64,000 bases of DNA. Origin: Chromatiales bacterium (GTDB taxonomy: Bacteria; Pseudomonadota; Gammaproteobacteria; Steroidobacterales; GCA-2729495). Positions 53,665 to 63,351 of this stretch are shown in pieces. The stretch lies in contig JAEUQA010000062.1 of assembly GCA_016789845.1 (NCBI GenBank), forward strand, positions 1 to 64,000, read 5' to 3'. The notes under the pieces were generated by a model. That model did not search any database and had not been told where the DNA came from. It saw nothing but the letters and a program-made list of their open reading frames with translations. The stretch's first letter is position 1. Every line of letters begins with the position of its first letter. Both the position numbers and the translations under genes were made by a program.

Positions 53665-56331
53665 ATGCTCCGCGCAGTCGTCAACGGCATCAAGAAGGAG
53701 GTTGCGCCCGGCGCGACCATCCTCGACCTGCTCGGCGAACTGGGCATCGACGTACCGTCCCTGTGCCACGACCCGCGCCTGCGGCCCACGGCCATGTGCC
53801 GCCTCTGCGCGGTCACGGTGGAGGGCCTGCCGCGGCCGGTCGTGGCCTGCGGGACGCCGGTGGCGGACGGCATGGTCATCACCACCCACTCCCCGGAGCT
53901 GGAGGAATTCCGGCGCGGCACCCTGGAGCTGCTCGCCCCGAACTGCGCGCCCGGGATGCGGGCCCTGCTACCCGAGAAGCCGTTCCACCGCGCCCTCGAG
54001 CGGTACGGCATCCCGGACGCGACGGAGCGCCCGCCATCGCCGCCGCCCATCGACGCTTCACATCCTTACATCCACGTGGACATGTCCCAGTGCATCCAGT
54101 GCCATCGCTGCGTGCGCATCTGCGACGAGGTCCAGGGCCTCTCGGTCTGGCACGTGCTGGGCCGCACCGAAGACTGCCGGGTCGTCCCGGACTCGCTGAC
54201 CACGCTCCTCGAGAGTTCCTGCACGGGGTGCGGGGCCTGCGTGGACAGCTGCCCGACCGGCGCGCTGGTGGACAAGCAGAGGCTCGCGCTGGGCCAGCCG
54301 GAGGCGTGGACGCGCAGTGTCTGCGGCTACTGCGCGGTGGGCTGCGAGCTGAACGTGGGCACCCGCGATGGCAGGGTGGTGCAGGTGACGCCCGTCGTCG
54401 ATTCCCCCGTGAACAAGGGGCATCTCTGCATCAAGGGCCGTTACGCCTTCGAGTTCAACAGCGCGCCGGACCGGGCCGCGCAGCCGCTGCTGCGACGGCA
54501 GGGCGGCTGGCAGGGTACCGACTGGCCAACAGCGGTCACCAGCGTGGCGGAGGTCCTGGCCGGCGTCCTGGAGCGCCACGGACCCCAGGCCATCGGCATC
54601 CTCGGTTCCGCCCGGGCAACCAACGAGGACAACTACGTCATCCAGAAGTTCGCCCGCACGGTGCTGGGCACCAACAACGTGGACTGCTGCGCGCGGGTCT
54701 GCCACACGCCGAGCGCGGCCGCGCTGAAACGGATGCTGGGCTTCGGCGCCGCTACCAATTCATTCGACGACATCGAGCTGGCCGGCGGGTTCATGCTGGT
54801 GGGCTGCAACCCGACGGAGAACCACCCCGTCGTCGGCGCGCGGATCCTGCGGCAGGCGCGCCTCGGCAAGCCGCTGGTGGTCATCGATCCCCGGGCCACG
54901 GACCTGGCGCGGCGGGCCACCGTGCACCTTCGCCCCAGGGCGGGCACCAACGTCCCGCTGCTCAACGCGCTCGCCCATGTCATCCTGGAGGAGTCGCTCG
55001 CCGACGAGTCCTTCGTGCGCGAGCGGGTGGATGGCCTCGCCGAATTCCGGGCGTTCGTCGCCGGCTGGACCCCGGAGCGGGCTGCCGCCGTGAGCGGCGT
55101 GCCGGCCGACGACATCCGCCGCGCCGCCAGGCTCTACGCCACGACCCGGCCCGCCATGTGCTTCCACGGCCTCGGTGTCACCGAGCACCTGCAGGGCACG
55201 GAAGGCGTGATGTGCCTGATCAACCTCGCGCTCCTCACCGGCAACCTCGGCCGCCGGGGCGCCGGCGTGAACCCCCTGCGCGGGCAGAACAACGTGCAGG
55301 GCGCGGCCCACATGGGCTGCGATCCCGGCCTGCTCACCGGGGGGGCCGCCATCGACCCCGAGCGAGCGCGCTTCGAGGCCCTGTGGGGCACGGCGTTGCC
55401 GACGGCGCCGGGGCGGAACGTCGTGGAGATGATCGGGGCCGCGGGCCGCGGCGAGCTGAAGTGCCTCTGGATCGTCGGCTACGACGTGCTGCCCACGCTG
55501 CCGAACCGCACCGCGACCCGCGAGGCGCTGGCCCGGTTGGAGCATGTCATCGTCCAGGACCTATTCATCAACGAGACCGCCCGGGAGTTCGCCACCATCT
55601 TCCTGCCGGCCGCGAGCGTGTTCGAGCACGACGGCACCTTCATGAACTCGGAGCGCCGGATCCAGCGGGTGCGGCAGGCCGTCCCGCCCCCAGGCGCCGC
55701 GAGGGCCGACTGGCAGATCCTCTGCGACGTCGCCCGCGCCATGGGCCTGGGTTCCGGCTTCGGTTTTGGCAGCGCCGCGGAAATCTGGGACGAAGTGCGC
55801 GCGGCCTGGCCGGGCGGGGCCGGGGTCACCGGGGAGCGCCTCGACGAATCGGGCGTCCAGTGGCCGTGCCGGGACGAACACGCGCCAGGCACGGAGTATC
55901 TGTACGCAGAAGCCTTCGGCGCGGGTCCCCGCGCGACGCTGGCCTGCATCGACTACGTGCCCACGGCGGAAACCGTCGCGCCGGAGTTTCCACTGCTGCT
56001 GACCACGGGCCGCAGCCTCTACCAGTTCAACGCGGGCACGATGACGGGGCGGGGCCGCACCCGCGACCTCCGGCCCACCGACCTGCTGGAAATCAACGCC
56101 GTCGATGCGGCAGCCGCCGGCGTCGTGTCCGGCGACGCGGTCCGGGTGCGGAGCCGCTACGGCGAGGCCCGCCTGCGCGCCCGGGTCACCGACCGGGTGC
56201 GGCCGGGCGAGCTGTTCGCCACATTCCAGGATCCGGCGGCGATGGTGAACCTGCTGACGAGCGGGTGCGGCGACCGGATCACGCAGGCGCCGGAGTACAA
56301 GGTGACGGCCGTGTGCGTGGAGCGGGGCTAG
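53665..56331 (+). CDS. Molybdenum formate dehydrogenase, alpha subunit
   Basis: 888 aa. Order: a [2Fe-2S] domain (Cys34, 45, 48, 62); a degenerate His/Cys-cluster region (near 96, only one Cys left); two 4Fe-4S motifs (CIQCHRCVRIC, CTGCGACVDSCP); a 4Fe-4S CGYCAVGC; and the molybdopterin domains with the metal ligand Cys in ARVCHTPSAAALKRML near residue 345. It is a cysteine, not selenocysteine, enzyme. It oxidises formate to CO2. No beta, gamma or delta subunit gene (fdsB, fdsG, fdsD) follows. Molybdate import by modABC would serve it. Confidence 0.92.
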   Translation: MLRAVVNGIKKEVAPGATILDLLGELGIDVPSLCHDPRLRPTAMCRLCAVTVEGLPRPVVACGTPVADGMVITTHSPELEEFRRGTLELLAPNCAPGMRALLPEKPFHRALERYGIPDATERPPSPPPIDASHPYIHVDMSQCIQCHRCVRICDEVQGLSVWHVLGRTEDCRVVPDSLTTLLESSCTGCGACVDSCPTGALVDKQRLALGQPEAWTRSVCGYCAVGCELNVGTRDGRVVQVTPVVDSPVNKGHLCIKGRYAFEFNSAPDRAAQPLLRRQGGWQGTDWPTAVTSVAEVLAGVLERHGPQAIGILGSARATNEDNYVIQKFARTVLGTNNVDCCARVCHTPSAAALKRMLGFGAATNSFDDIELAGGFMLVGCNPTENHPVVGARILRQARLGKPLVVIDPRATDLARRATVHLRPRAGTNVPLLNALAHVILEESLADESFVRERVDGLAEFRAFVAGWTPERAAAVSGVPADDIRRAARLYATTRPAMCFHGLGVTEHLQGTEGVMCLINLALLTGNLGRRGAGVNPLRGQNNVQGAAHMGCDPGLLTGGAAIDPERARFEALWGTALPTAPGRNVVEMIGAAGRGELKCLWIVGYDVLPTLPNRTATREALARLEHVIVQDLFINETAREFATIFLPAASVFEHDGTFMNSERRIQRVRQAVPPPGAARADWQILCDVARAMGLGSGFGFGSAAEIWDEVRAAWPGGAGVTGERLDESGVQWPCRDEHAPGTEYLYAEAFGAGPRATLACIDYVPTAETVAPEFPLLLTTGRSLYQFNAGTMTGRGRTRDLRPTDLLEINAVDAAAAGVVSGDAVRVRSRYGEARLRARVTDRVRPGELFATFQDPAAMVNLLTSGCGDRITQAPEYKVTAVCVERG

Positions 56332-56341
56332 CCGTTCAATC

Positions 56342-56599
56342 TCAGATGCCGAGCTTGCCCAGCGCGTCGGCGACCTGGCCGACGGCTCCGGAGAGCTGCG
56401 GGTGCTCGGCTTCGAAGCGGAGCATCAGTTCCCGGAGACGGGATTCGGCGGAACGGTGCGTGGTGGAGCCCGCGGGCGCGCCCGGGATGTCGGCGAGCAC
56501 CTTCCGCAGCAGTTCCTGGGACTGCGTGTCCAGGGAGTGGGTCGCCTTCAGTTCGCGGTCGAGTTCGAGTAGTAGCGCCTGCAGTCTCTGCTGGTCCAT
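56342..56599 (-). CDS. DUF4404 family protein
   Basis: 85 aa, nearly all helical. It opens MDQQRLQALLLELDRELKAT and ends HPQLSGAVGQVADALGKLGI, the DUF4404 pattern. It is soluble and cytoplasmic, with unknown role. It lies about 40 bases downstream of the universal stress protein gene on the same strand, which fits a stress-linked operon. Its 3' end converges with the formate dehydrogenase gene. Confidence 0.85.
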   Translation of the reverse strand: MDQQRLQALLLELDRELKATHSLDTQSQELLRKVLADIPGAPAGSTTHRSAESRLRELMLRFEAEHPQLSGAVGQVADALGKLGI

Positions 56600-56640
56600 G
56601 GTTTCGCCCTGGGTGGGTTGTCGCGGGAAGACGGCCGCCA

Positions 56641-57591
56641 TTATGCGTTTGACGGCGGAATAACGGGAGAGACGAAGCCGGCCGGCTTGCGGGCGAGGAT
56701 CGAGCAGGTGGCTTCGCCAAGGACCCGTTCGGCGGTATTGCCGATGAAGAAGCCGGGGACGCCGGTCCGGCCAACGGTCCCCATGACCAGCAGGTCCGGT
56801 TGCGTTGCCTGCAGCGCGTCGAGGATGGCGCGGGTTGCCCGCTGGTGCACGAGGTGAATGCGCACCTGGCCCGGGGCGATGCCGGCGGCCGCCAGGGCGT
56901 CTTCCACGTACCGGGCACGGGCATTGATCACCGGCCCCAGGAGTGGGGCGAGCTCCGGGTCCGCGGCAGCGTGCGGGCTGACCGTCCATTCGCCCGGCAG
57001 CTTCCAGGCATGCAGGACGTGGAGTTCCGCCCCGTTCAGCCTGGCGATTGTGGCGGCCGTGCGGAGCAGTTCCACGGCCTGAGCCTGGTCTTCGGGTGCG
57101 GCAGGGTCGGGGTTCACCGCCACCAGGATGCGGGAGAGACGCCGGGGACCCTCGGGATTCTCCAGCCACACCGGACGCGGGCACTTGCGCAGCAGGTGCC
57201 GGTCGAGGGCGCCCTGGGGTGCACGCAGGGCCGGCTCCCGCGTGTCCACCGCCTTGATCAGGAGATCGTGGGCGCCCGCCAGGAGCTCGAGGATGGCGGT
57301 GCGGAAGATCACGCCGGTGAGCATCTTCGTCGTGACCGGCACGCCGCCTGCGGCAGCCTCCTTCGCCAGGATCTCCAGGCGTGCGTTGCGTCGCTGTTCT
57401 TCGGCCTGCACCAGCCGGGCGTATCTGGCTTCGGCGAGGTGACTGCGCAGGTAGTCGGGCATGGGCTCGGCCACGTCCAGCAGCGTGAGTTTCCCCCCGG
57501 AGGCTCGCACGAGTTCCATGGCACGCCGGAGGGCCGGCTCTGCCTCGCAGGTGTCCGTCACCAGCAGCAGGGGGTTGCGGAAGTCGGTCAT
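56641..57591 (-). CDS. Tandem universal stress protein (UspE-like)
   Basis: 316 aa with two UspA domains (about 5-150 and 155-310). The second keeps the ATP-binding pattern VMGTVGRTGVPGFFIGNTAE (G-x2-G-x9-G-N). The first lacks it (IKAVDTREPAL), so the two halves differ in nucleotide binding, as in UspE. It is divergent from the CPA2 antiporter gene and shares about 50 bases of promoter region. A role in starvation or respiratory stress is likely. Confidence 0.9.
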   Translation of the reverse strand: MTDFRNPLLLVTDTCEAEPALRRAMELVRASGGKLTLLDVAEPMPDYLRSHLAEARYARLVQAEEQRRNARLEILAKEAAAGGVPVTTKMLTGVIFRTAILELLAGAHDLLIKAVDTREPALRAPQGALDRHLLRKCPRPVWLENPEGPRRLSRILVAVNPDPAAPEDQAQAVELLRTAATIARLNGAELHVLHAWKLPGEWTVSPHAAADPELAPLLGPVINARARYVEDALAAAGIAPGQVRIHLVHQRATRAILDALQATQPDLLVMGTVGRTGVPGFFIGNTAERVLGEATCSILARKPAGFVSPVIPPSNA

Positions 57592-57644
57592 GGCACTATG
57601 TCAGCCTGCATTCGGCACCTTCCCGCGGAGCAGCATCAGGTCCC

Positions 57645-59303
57645 ATGGAGTTCGCCTCCACCTTCAGCGAGATCGCCGCCGTGCTGGCCCTGGCTGCCAC
57701 GCTCGGCGTGGTGGGCCTGTTCCTGCGCCAGCCCCTCATCGTCGCCTTCATCGCCACGGGCATTATTGCAGGTCCGGACCTCCTGGGCCTGCTGAAAACC
57801 GCTGATCCCGTCATCCTGCTGTCGGAGATCGGCGTCGCCGTGCTGCTGTTCCTCGTGGGCCTCAAGCTGGACATGCACATCGTGCGGTCCCTCGGGGCCG
57901 TCGCGGCCGCCACCGGCCTGGGCCAGGTCGGCTTCACGGCCATCGCCGGGTTCGGCATCTGCCTTGCGCTTGGCCTCGACCCGGTGACCAGTGCCTACAT
58001 CTCCGTGGCACTCACGTTCTCCAGCACCATCATCATCGTCAAGCTGCTGTCTGACAAGCGGGAGGTGGACTCGCTCCACGGCCGAATCGCGGTTGGTTTC
58101 CTCATCGTGCAGGACCTCGTCGTGGTGATCGCCATGGTGGTTCTATCCACCCTGGGCGTGGCCACCAGCGTGACGGGCGACGGCCCGGGCCTCGGCAGGG
58201 TCGTGGCAGGCAGCGTCCTCGGCATCCTGGGCGTGAGCCTCTTCATCCGCTACGGAGCCGAGCCGCTGCTGCGCCGGGTGGCCAGGGTCCCGGAGCTGCT
58301 GGTCACCTTCGCCCTCTCCTGGGCCGTGCTCTTCGCCGCGGTGGCGGACTTCATCGGTGTCGGCAAGGAACTCGGGGGGCTGCTGGCCGGCGTCTCGCTG
58401 GCCTCGACCAGCTACCGGGAAGCCATTGCGTCGCGACTCTCCAGCCTGCGGGACTTCCTGCTGCTGTTCTTCTTCGTGGCCCTCGGTGCCGGGATGCGCA
58501 CCGGCTCCCTGGGAGAACAGTTGCCGGCCTCGATCGTGCTGTCCCTCTTCATCCTCATCGGCAACCCCCTCATCGTCATGGCGATCATGGGCTACATGGG
58601 CTACCGGAAACGGACCGGGTTCCTGGCGGGACTCACCGTGGCGCAGATCAGCGAGTTCTCGCTGATCTTCGTGGCGATGGGCATCTCCCTCGGACACCTC
58701 ACCGAGTCTGCCCTCTCGCTCGTGACGCTGGTGGGTCTCGTCACCATCACGGTCTCCACCTACATGATCCTCTACTCCCAGACGCTCTACCGGTGGGCCG
58801 AGCCCTACATCGGGATGTTCGAGCGCAGGATTCAGCACCGGGAGGGCGCCGCGCTTGCGGCCACGGCGGCGAGCCCGGAGGTGCTGCTCTTCGGCCTGGG
58901 CCGCTACGGGACGGAGATTGCCCGGGTGCTTGGCAGCCACGGCTTCCGGCCCTTCGGCATCGACTTCGACCCGGAGAGCGTGGACCGCTGGCAGCACGCG
59001 GGGCTCCCCGGCATGTACGGCGATGCCACGGACCCGGACTTCCCCGGCACCCTGCCGCTGGCCGGGACCCGCTGGGTGATCATCGCCATCCAGCCCGTGG
59101 CCAGCGCCCTCAGCCACGACGACGGACGCCTGGTGTTGACGGAGGGCCTGCGGGCGGCGGGATTCCAGGGCCGCATCGCGGTCCGGGGCGTCGAGGGCCC
59201 GGATGCCGAGCGACTCCGTCGGGCCGGCGCGGATGTGATCCTGTCGCCATTCGCGGATGCGGCGAGCCGGGCCGTCGAGGTGCTCGGCCTGGTCCGGCTG
59301 TAG
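57645..59303 (+). CDS. CPA2 family monovalent cation:proton antiporter with TrkA-N domain
   Basis: 552 aa. Twelve or so membrane segments cover residues 1-390 (LGVVGLFLRQPLIVAFIATG, ISVALTFSSTIIIVKLLSD with the exchanger motif). The C-terminal 150 residues are a TrkA-N (RCK) NAD-binding domain: LLFGLGRYGTEIARVLGSHG. It exchanges K+ or Na+ for H+ at the inner membrane and is probably gated by nucleotides, as in KefB/RosB. A small hairpin lies at the convergent end with the kinase gene. Confidence 0.92.
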   Translation: MEFASTFSEIAAVLALAATLGVVGLFLRQPLIVAFIATGIIAGPDLLGLLKTADPVILLSEIGVAVLLFLVGLKLDMHIVRSLGAVAAATGLGQVGFTAIAGFGICLALGLDPVTSAYISVALTFSSTIIIVKLLSDKREVDSLHGRIAVGFLIVQDLVVVIAMVVLSTLGVATSVTGDGPGLGRVVAGSVLGILGVSLFIRYGAEPLLRRVARVPELLVTFALSWAVLFAAVADFIGVGKELGGLLAGVSLASTSYREAIASRLSSLRDFLLLFFFVALGAGMRTGSLGEQLPASIVLSLFILIGNPLIVMAIMGYMGYRKRTGFLAGLTVAQISEFSLIFVAMGISLGHLTESALSLVTLVGLVTITVSTYMILYSQTLYRWAEPYIGMFERRIQHREGAALAATAASPEVLLFGLGRYGTEIARVLGSHGFRPFGIDFDPESVDRWQHAGLPGMYGDATDPDFPGTLPLAGTRWVIIAIQPVASALSHDDGRLVLTEGLRAAGFQGRIAVRGVEGPDAERLRRAGADVILSPFADAASRAVEVLGLVRL

Positions 59304-59312
59304 CGTCGGCCG

Positions 59313-60923
59313 CTACCTGGCGTCGAGCTGTCTCGCCAGGTCGTCCACCCGGCCGGGCAGCGAGTGTTCAGGCCCGTCCGTGCTGAAGGTCAACGCGTCA
59401 CCCTCATCCGCCGAGAGTGGCTCCCGCACGCGCATCTGCAGGGCCAGGACCCCCGCGTCTGCATCCGACGGGTCGCTCTGGTGAGCCCGTCGATGCGCGA
59501 TGCGCGCCGCCAGGACCCCGTCGGGAGCGGTGCACTCGACGACGGTGCATGCCACCTGCCGCTCCCGGCCCAGCTCCCGGACAGCGTCGCGCTCGGCGCG
59601 GAGCAGGAACGCGGCGTCCACCACGGCGGACACGCCGCCTTCCAGGGCAGCACGGGCCGCGTCGACGAGGCGCCCGTAGGTGCCTGCCGTCGCGCGCGGG
59701 TTATAGAGCAGGGCGGGGTCCGCCGGCCGCTCGTTCGGCGCCAGGCCGTGGAGGCGCTTTCGCTCCACATCCGAGCGGATGCGCACGGCGCCCAGCGATT
59801 CCGCGAGCAGCAGCGCGACGGTGCTCTTGCCGCTGCCGCTGAGGCCGCTGGTCATGACGAGCCGCGCCGGGGCGGGGTGGGCCAGCGCGTCGGCCAGCCC
59901 GATGCGCCGGGCCGCGGCGGCGATCAGTGGCGCGGCTTCGCCGGCGGGAGCCTGCCGGGCCGCCAGCAGTGCGACCTTCGCGCGCACCAGCGCCCGGTCG
60001 ACCGCAAACCAGCGTAGCAGCGGCAGGCCGCCGTAGTCCCCCGTGATCTCGAGATACTGGCTGAGCAGGCGCCACGCCAGTCGTGGCAGCCCGTGGTCCC
60101 GGAGGTCCATGAACGTGAACGCGACATCGTTCAGCCGGTCCATGTGGCGCAGCTCGGGATTGAACTCGATGGCGTCGAAGAGCAGTGGGCGGCCGTGGTG
60201 GTGCACGATGTTGCCCAGGTGCAGGTCGCCGTGGCATTCCACCACCGCACCGCCCGCGCGGCGCTGTTCCAGCAGCGGAGTTATCGCCGCAAGCCGGGAG
60301 TCGCTGGAGGCGGCCAGCGTCGCGAGCTGTTCCCGCGCGGCGGCCGGCAGGCCGGCTACCAGTTCCGGATCCTCCAGCGAGCTGAAATTGTCCAGTGCCC
60401 AGCGGCGCGCCACGCCGGCCGAGCCATACGCGGCCGGCGAGGGCCGCAGCCCCGCGTGAAAGGCCGCGATCACCCCGGCCAGCGCGTCGACGTGTGCCGC
60501 CGTGAGCTGGCCGGCGCGCGCCAGCCTGTCATAGAGCTGGTCGTTGTCGAAGCGGCGCATCCAGAGCGCCCAGTCGAGGACGGGGCCGCTGCCGCCGAGG
60601 CGTGGCGCGTTTGCGGACCCGGTTACCGGCAGCACGGCCCGGTACAGGTCCGGCGCCGTGCGGCGGTTGATGCGCAGCTCCTCGCTGCAGAAGTGGTGCC
60701 GGCGTTCGGGGGTCGAGAAGTCCAGGAATGGCAGCTTGAGTGGCTTCTTGAGCTTGATGGCGCCGTCGCCCGCCAGGAGCAGGGTCGAGATGTGGGTTTC
60801 GATCACCTCGAAGGAGGTACTCGCCGGCAGTGGCTCGGGCCAGCCCTCGGGCCGGCTGAGCGCCCGGACCAGTGCGCGGTGCACGGCCAGGGCCTCGTCC
60901 GCGGGACTCACGACGAGCGGCAT
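59313..60923 (-). CDS. Bifunctional APH-like phosphotransferase/P-loop kinase
   Basis: 536 aa. The N-terminal half is an aminoglycoside-phosphotransferase-like fold with VECHGDLHLGNIVHH (catalytic HGD loop) and LLFDAIEFN (metal-binding Asp). The C-terminal half is an AAA/zeta-toxin-like P-loop kinase with SGLSGSGKSTVALLLAESLG and RIRSDVERKRLHGL. Proteins with this pairing are widespread, with no agreed substrate. It begins 2 bases after the acyl carrier protein gene ends, which places it in the 2-oxoacid dehydrogenase operon. Confidence 0.85.
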   Translation of the reverse strand: MPLVVSPADEALAVHRALVRALSRPEGWPEPLPASTSFEVIETHISTLLLAGDGAIKLKKPLKLPFLDFSTPERRHHFCSEELRINRRTAPDLYRAVLPVTGSANAPRLGGSGPVLDWALWMRRFDNDQLYDRLARAGQLTAAHVDALAGVIAAFHAGLRPSPAAYGSAGVARRWALDNFSSLEDPELVAGLPAAAREQLATLAASSDSRLAAITPLLEQRRAGGAVVECHGDLHLGNIVHHHGRPLLFDAIEFNPELRHMDRLNDVAFTFMDLRDHGLPRLAWRLLSQYLEITGDYGGLPLLRWFAVDRALVRAKVALLAARQAPAGEAAPLIAAAARRIGLADALAHPAPARLVMTSGLSGSGKSTVALLLAESLGAVRIRSDVERKRLHGLAPNERPADPALLYNPRATAGTYGRLVDAARAALEGGVSAVVDAAFLLRAERDAVRELGRERQVACTVVECTAPDGVLAARIAHRRAHQSDPSDADAGVLALQMRVREPLSADEGDALTFSTDGPEHSLPGRVDDLARQLDAR

Positions 60924-60924
60924 C

Positions 60925-61161
60925 TCATCGCGCCAGGTAGCCGGTCAGCCCCCGCAACGTGAACAGCTTCGGCACGTCGGCTTCGGGAATGTCGATGCCG
61001 GTGCGCTGGTGCAGCCCGATGACGAGGTTCATGAAGTCCATGGAGTCCAGGTCCAGCGCGGCGCGCAGGTCCTCGTCGTCGCCGACGGTGGCGAGGTCCG
61101 CTTCCGGCGCGATGCCGGCCAGCACGTCGGCCAGCAGGGCGCGGATCTCGGTGTCGTTCAT
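60925..61161 (-). CDS. Acyl carrier protein
   Basis: 78 aa. The phosphopantetheine attachment site is Ser in LDLDSMDFMNLV near residue 41. Met replaces the usual Leu in the DSL motif, so it is not the main AcpP. It carries acyl chains as thioesters after 4'-phosphopantetheinylation. It is placed between the E2 gene and the kinase gene with very short gaps (13 and 1 bases), which suggests a dedicated role for the pathway served by this operon. Confidence 0.9.
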   Translation of the reverse strand: MNDTEIRALLADVLAGIAPEADLATVGDDEDLRAALDLDSMDFMNLVIGLHQRTGIDIPEADVPKLFTLRGLTGYLAR

Positions 61162-61174
61162 GGGGTCTCCAGGG

Positions 61175-62362
61175 TCAAAGGTTCGCGGGATCCTGCAGGG
61201 CCTCGTCGATGGCCGCGAGCAGCCTGCCGCCCAGGTGGCCGTCGCTCGCCCGGTGATCCGCCGCCAGGCTCAGGGTCACCAGGGGCCGGGGGGCCACGTT
61301 GCCCGCGACCACCCAGGGCCGTTCGACGATGCGGCCAAAGCCGACGATTGCCACCTGGGGCGGGTAGATCACGCCCAGCACGCTGTCGGCGCCGCGCTCG
61401 CCCAGGCTCGTGACGGTGATGGTCGGGTCCGTCAGCTCGGAGCTCCGCAGCCCGCCAGTCCGCGCGCGCTGCACCAGGTCCCGGAGGCTCGTCATCAGTG
61501 CCGGCAGTTCCTGCCGGTCCACGTCGTGCAGTGCTGGCGCCACCAGTCCGCCGCCCCGCAGGGAGATGGCCCAGCCGATGTGGATGCCAGGACCGGGGCT
61601 GAACCCGTCCTTCCCGTGGAAACCGTTCAGTTGTGGCACCTGGACCAGCGCGCGGGCCGTCGCCTTCAGCAGCAGCACGGCGGGCAGCAGGCGCTCCGGT
61701 GGCGGCCGGCTCGCGTTGTAGCCGTCGAGCCAGGTCTGGGCTGCGTGGAAGTCCACCGTGGTGCCGAGATAGTAGTGGGGGATCTCGCGCTTCGACCGGC
61801 CCATGGCCGCGGCGATGGCCTGGCGCATCTGCGCCGGATCGAAGCCGCTGCGGCCGGCGCGCGCCGGCTCCGCGGGCGCGGGCTTCGGGCCAGCTGAAAG
61901 TGCCAGCTCCACGTCGGCCAGCGTCACGGCGCCGTCCGGGCCGGTGCCGTGCAGGGAGTCAGCGGCGATGCCCGCCTCTTCGGCGCGCCGCCGCGCGGCC
62001 GGGCTGACCCTGCCGCGCGCGCCGCTCAGGGGGGCGGTCGGGGGTGGTGGCGACGGGACCGGAGCAGGCTGGACCGGCGCGGCCGCCGCCTTTGCCGGGG
62101 CCTGCGTGCCGCCGCCACCCGTGCCCCGCACGTGCGCCAGCAACGCGCCCACCGGCAGCTGCTGGTTGAGCGGCGCCAGGTCCTCGATCACGCCGTCCAG
62201 GAAGATCTCCACGTCGATGGCGCCCTTGTGGGTTTCGACCACCGCCACCACGTCGCCCGGTTTCACCCGGCTGCCGGGCTTCACCAGCCACTCGACGACC
62301 TTGGCGCTCTCCATGTCGGCGCCGAGGGACGGCATCAGGAAGTCGGCCACGGCGTCACTCAT
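61175..62362 (-). CDS. 2-oxoacid dehydrogenase E2 (dihydrolipoamide acyltransferase)
   Basis: 395 aa. One lipoyl domain (residues 5-80) has the lipoylated Lys in [12 protein letters not shown]. After a linker comes the E3-binding subdomain ([20 protein letters not shown], near 130). The catalytic domain ends with [14 protein letters not shown], which holds the active-site His and Asp. It transfers the acyl group from E1 to CoA. Acetyl- or branched-chain specificity is not clear. The start overlaps the E1beta stop (ATGA). Confidence 0.92.
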   Translation of the reverse strand: MSDAVADFLMPSLGADMESAKVVEWLVKPGSRVKPGDVVAVVETHKGAIDVEIFLDGVIEDLAPLNQQLPVGALLAHVRGTGGGGTQAPAKAAAAPVQPAPVPSPPPPTAPLSGARGRVSPAARRRAEEAGIAADSLHGTGPDGAVTLADVELALSAGPKPAPAEPARAGRSGFDPAQMRQAIAAAMGRSKREIPHYYLGTTVDFHAAQTWLDGYNASRPPPERLLPAVLLLKATARALVQVPQLNGFHGKDGFSPGPGIHIGWAISLRGGGLVAPALHDVDRQELPALMTSLRDLVQRARTGGLRSSELTDPTITVTSLGERGADSVLGVIYPPQVAIVGFGRIVERPWVVAGNVAPRPLVTLSLAADHRASDGHLGGRLLAAIDEALQDPANL

Positions 62363-63351
62363 CGGGGCTTCACCAGTTCCCGCGCCGCCGCGACGATGTC
62401 CGCCACCTGGGGCAGCGCTGCTTCCTCCAGGTGGGCGGCGTAGGGCACCGGGACCTCGGCGCTGCACACCCGGCGCACGGGCGCGTCCAGGTCGAAGAAA
62501 GCCTCGTCCGCCAGCCGCGCCGCGATCTCCGCCGACAGGGACCCGCTCCGCCAGCCTTCGTCCACGAGGACGGCCCGCCGGGTGCGGCGCACGGACTCGA
62601 GGATCGCCGGCATGTCCAGCGGCCGCAGCACGCGGAGGTCCAGCACCTCGGCCGGGATGCCCTCGGCGGCCAGCGCCTCGGCGGCCGCCAGCGACTTGGG
62701 CAGGCTGTTCCCGTAGGTGATGATGCTCACGTCCCGGCCGGGCCGGCGGATGCGCGCGTGCTCGATGTCCACGGCGGTTACCGCCGGGTCCAGGTCGCCC
62801 TCGGCGTTATAGAGGACGATGTGCTCGAAGATGAGCACGGGATTAGGGTCGGCCAGCGCGGCGGCCAGCATGTGGCGGGCGTCCTCGACGGTGCCGGGAG
62901 CCAGCACCTTCAGGCCGGGGATGTGGGCGTACCAGCCCTCCAGGCTGTGGGAGTGCTGGGCCGCCAGCTGGCGCCCGCCGCCGGTGGCCATGCGGATCAC
63001 CAGCGGCACCGCGAACTGGCCGCCGGACATGTGGGGGATGGTGGCCGCGTTGTTCAGGATCTGGTCCAGCGCCAGCAGGCTGAAGTTGCAGGTCATGATC
63101 TCGACGATGGGCCGCAGGCCCGCCAGCGCCGCGCCGATGCCGGCACCGGTGATGCCCAGCTCGGCGAGCGGCGTGTCCAGGATCCGCTCCGGGCCGAACT
63201 CCTCCAGCAGACCCTTCGTCACCGCGTAACAGCCGCCGTACTTCCCCACGTCCTCGCCCATGACGAAGGAGCGGGGGTCGGCGAGCAGCGCGTCCCGGAT
63301 GGCCTGGCGGCAGGCCTCCCGGTAGGTCATGCGGAGCGGGGCGGCGGTCAT
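62359..63351 (-). CDS. 2-oxoacid dehydrogenase E1 component, beta subunit
   Basis: 330 aa. A thiamine-diphosphate pyrimidine-domain protein with [37 protein letters not shown] and the C-terminal transketolase domain ([29 protein letters not shown]). With E1alpha it decarboxylates a 2-oxoacid. The start overlaps the E1alpha stop (ATGA), and its stop overlaps the E2 start, so the genes are translationally coupled. Confidence 0.93.
   Translation of the reverse strand: MTAAPLRMTYREACRQAIRDALLADPRSFVMGEDVGKYGGCYAVTKGLLEEFGPERILDTPLAELGITGAGIGAALAGLRPIVEIMTCNFSLLALDQILNNAATIPHMSGGQFAVPLVIRMATGGGRQLAAQHSHSLEGWYAHIPGLKVLAPGTVEDARHMLAAALADPNPVLIFEHIVLYNAEGDLDPAVTAVDIEHARIRRPGRDVSIITYGNSLPKSLAAAEALAAEGIPAEVLDLRVLRPLDMPAILESVRRTRRAVLVDEGWRSGSLSAEIAARLADEAFFDLDAPVRRVCSAEVPVPYAAHLEEAALPQVADIVAAARELVKPR

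Noticed and set aside
53665..56331. Selenocysteine in the formate dehydrogenase
   Set aside because: The metal-ligand position is encoded by a TGC Cys codon and there is no in-frame TGA.
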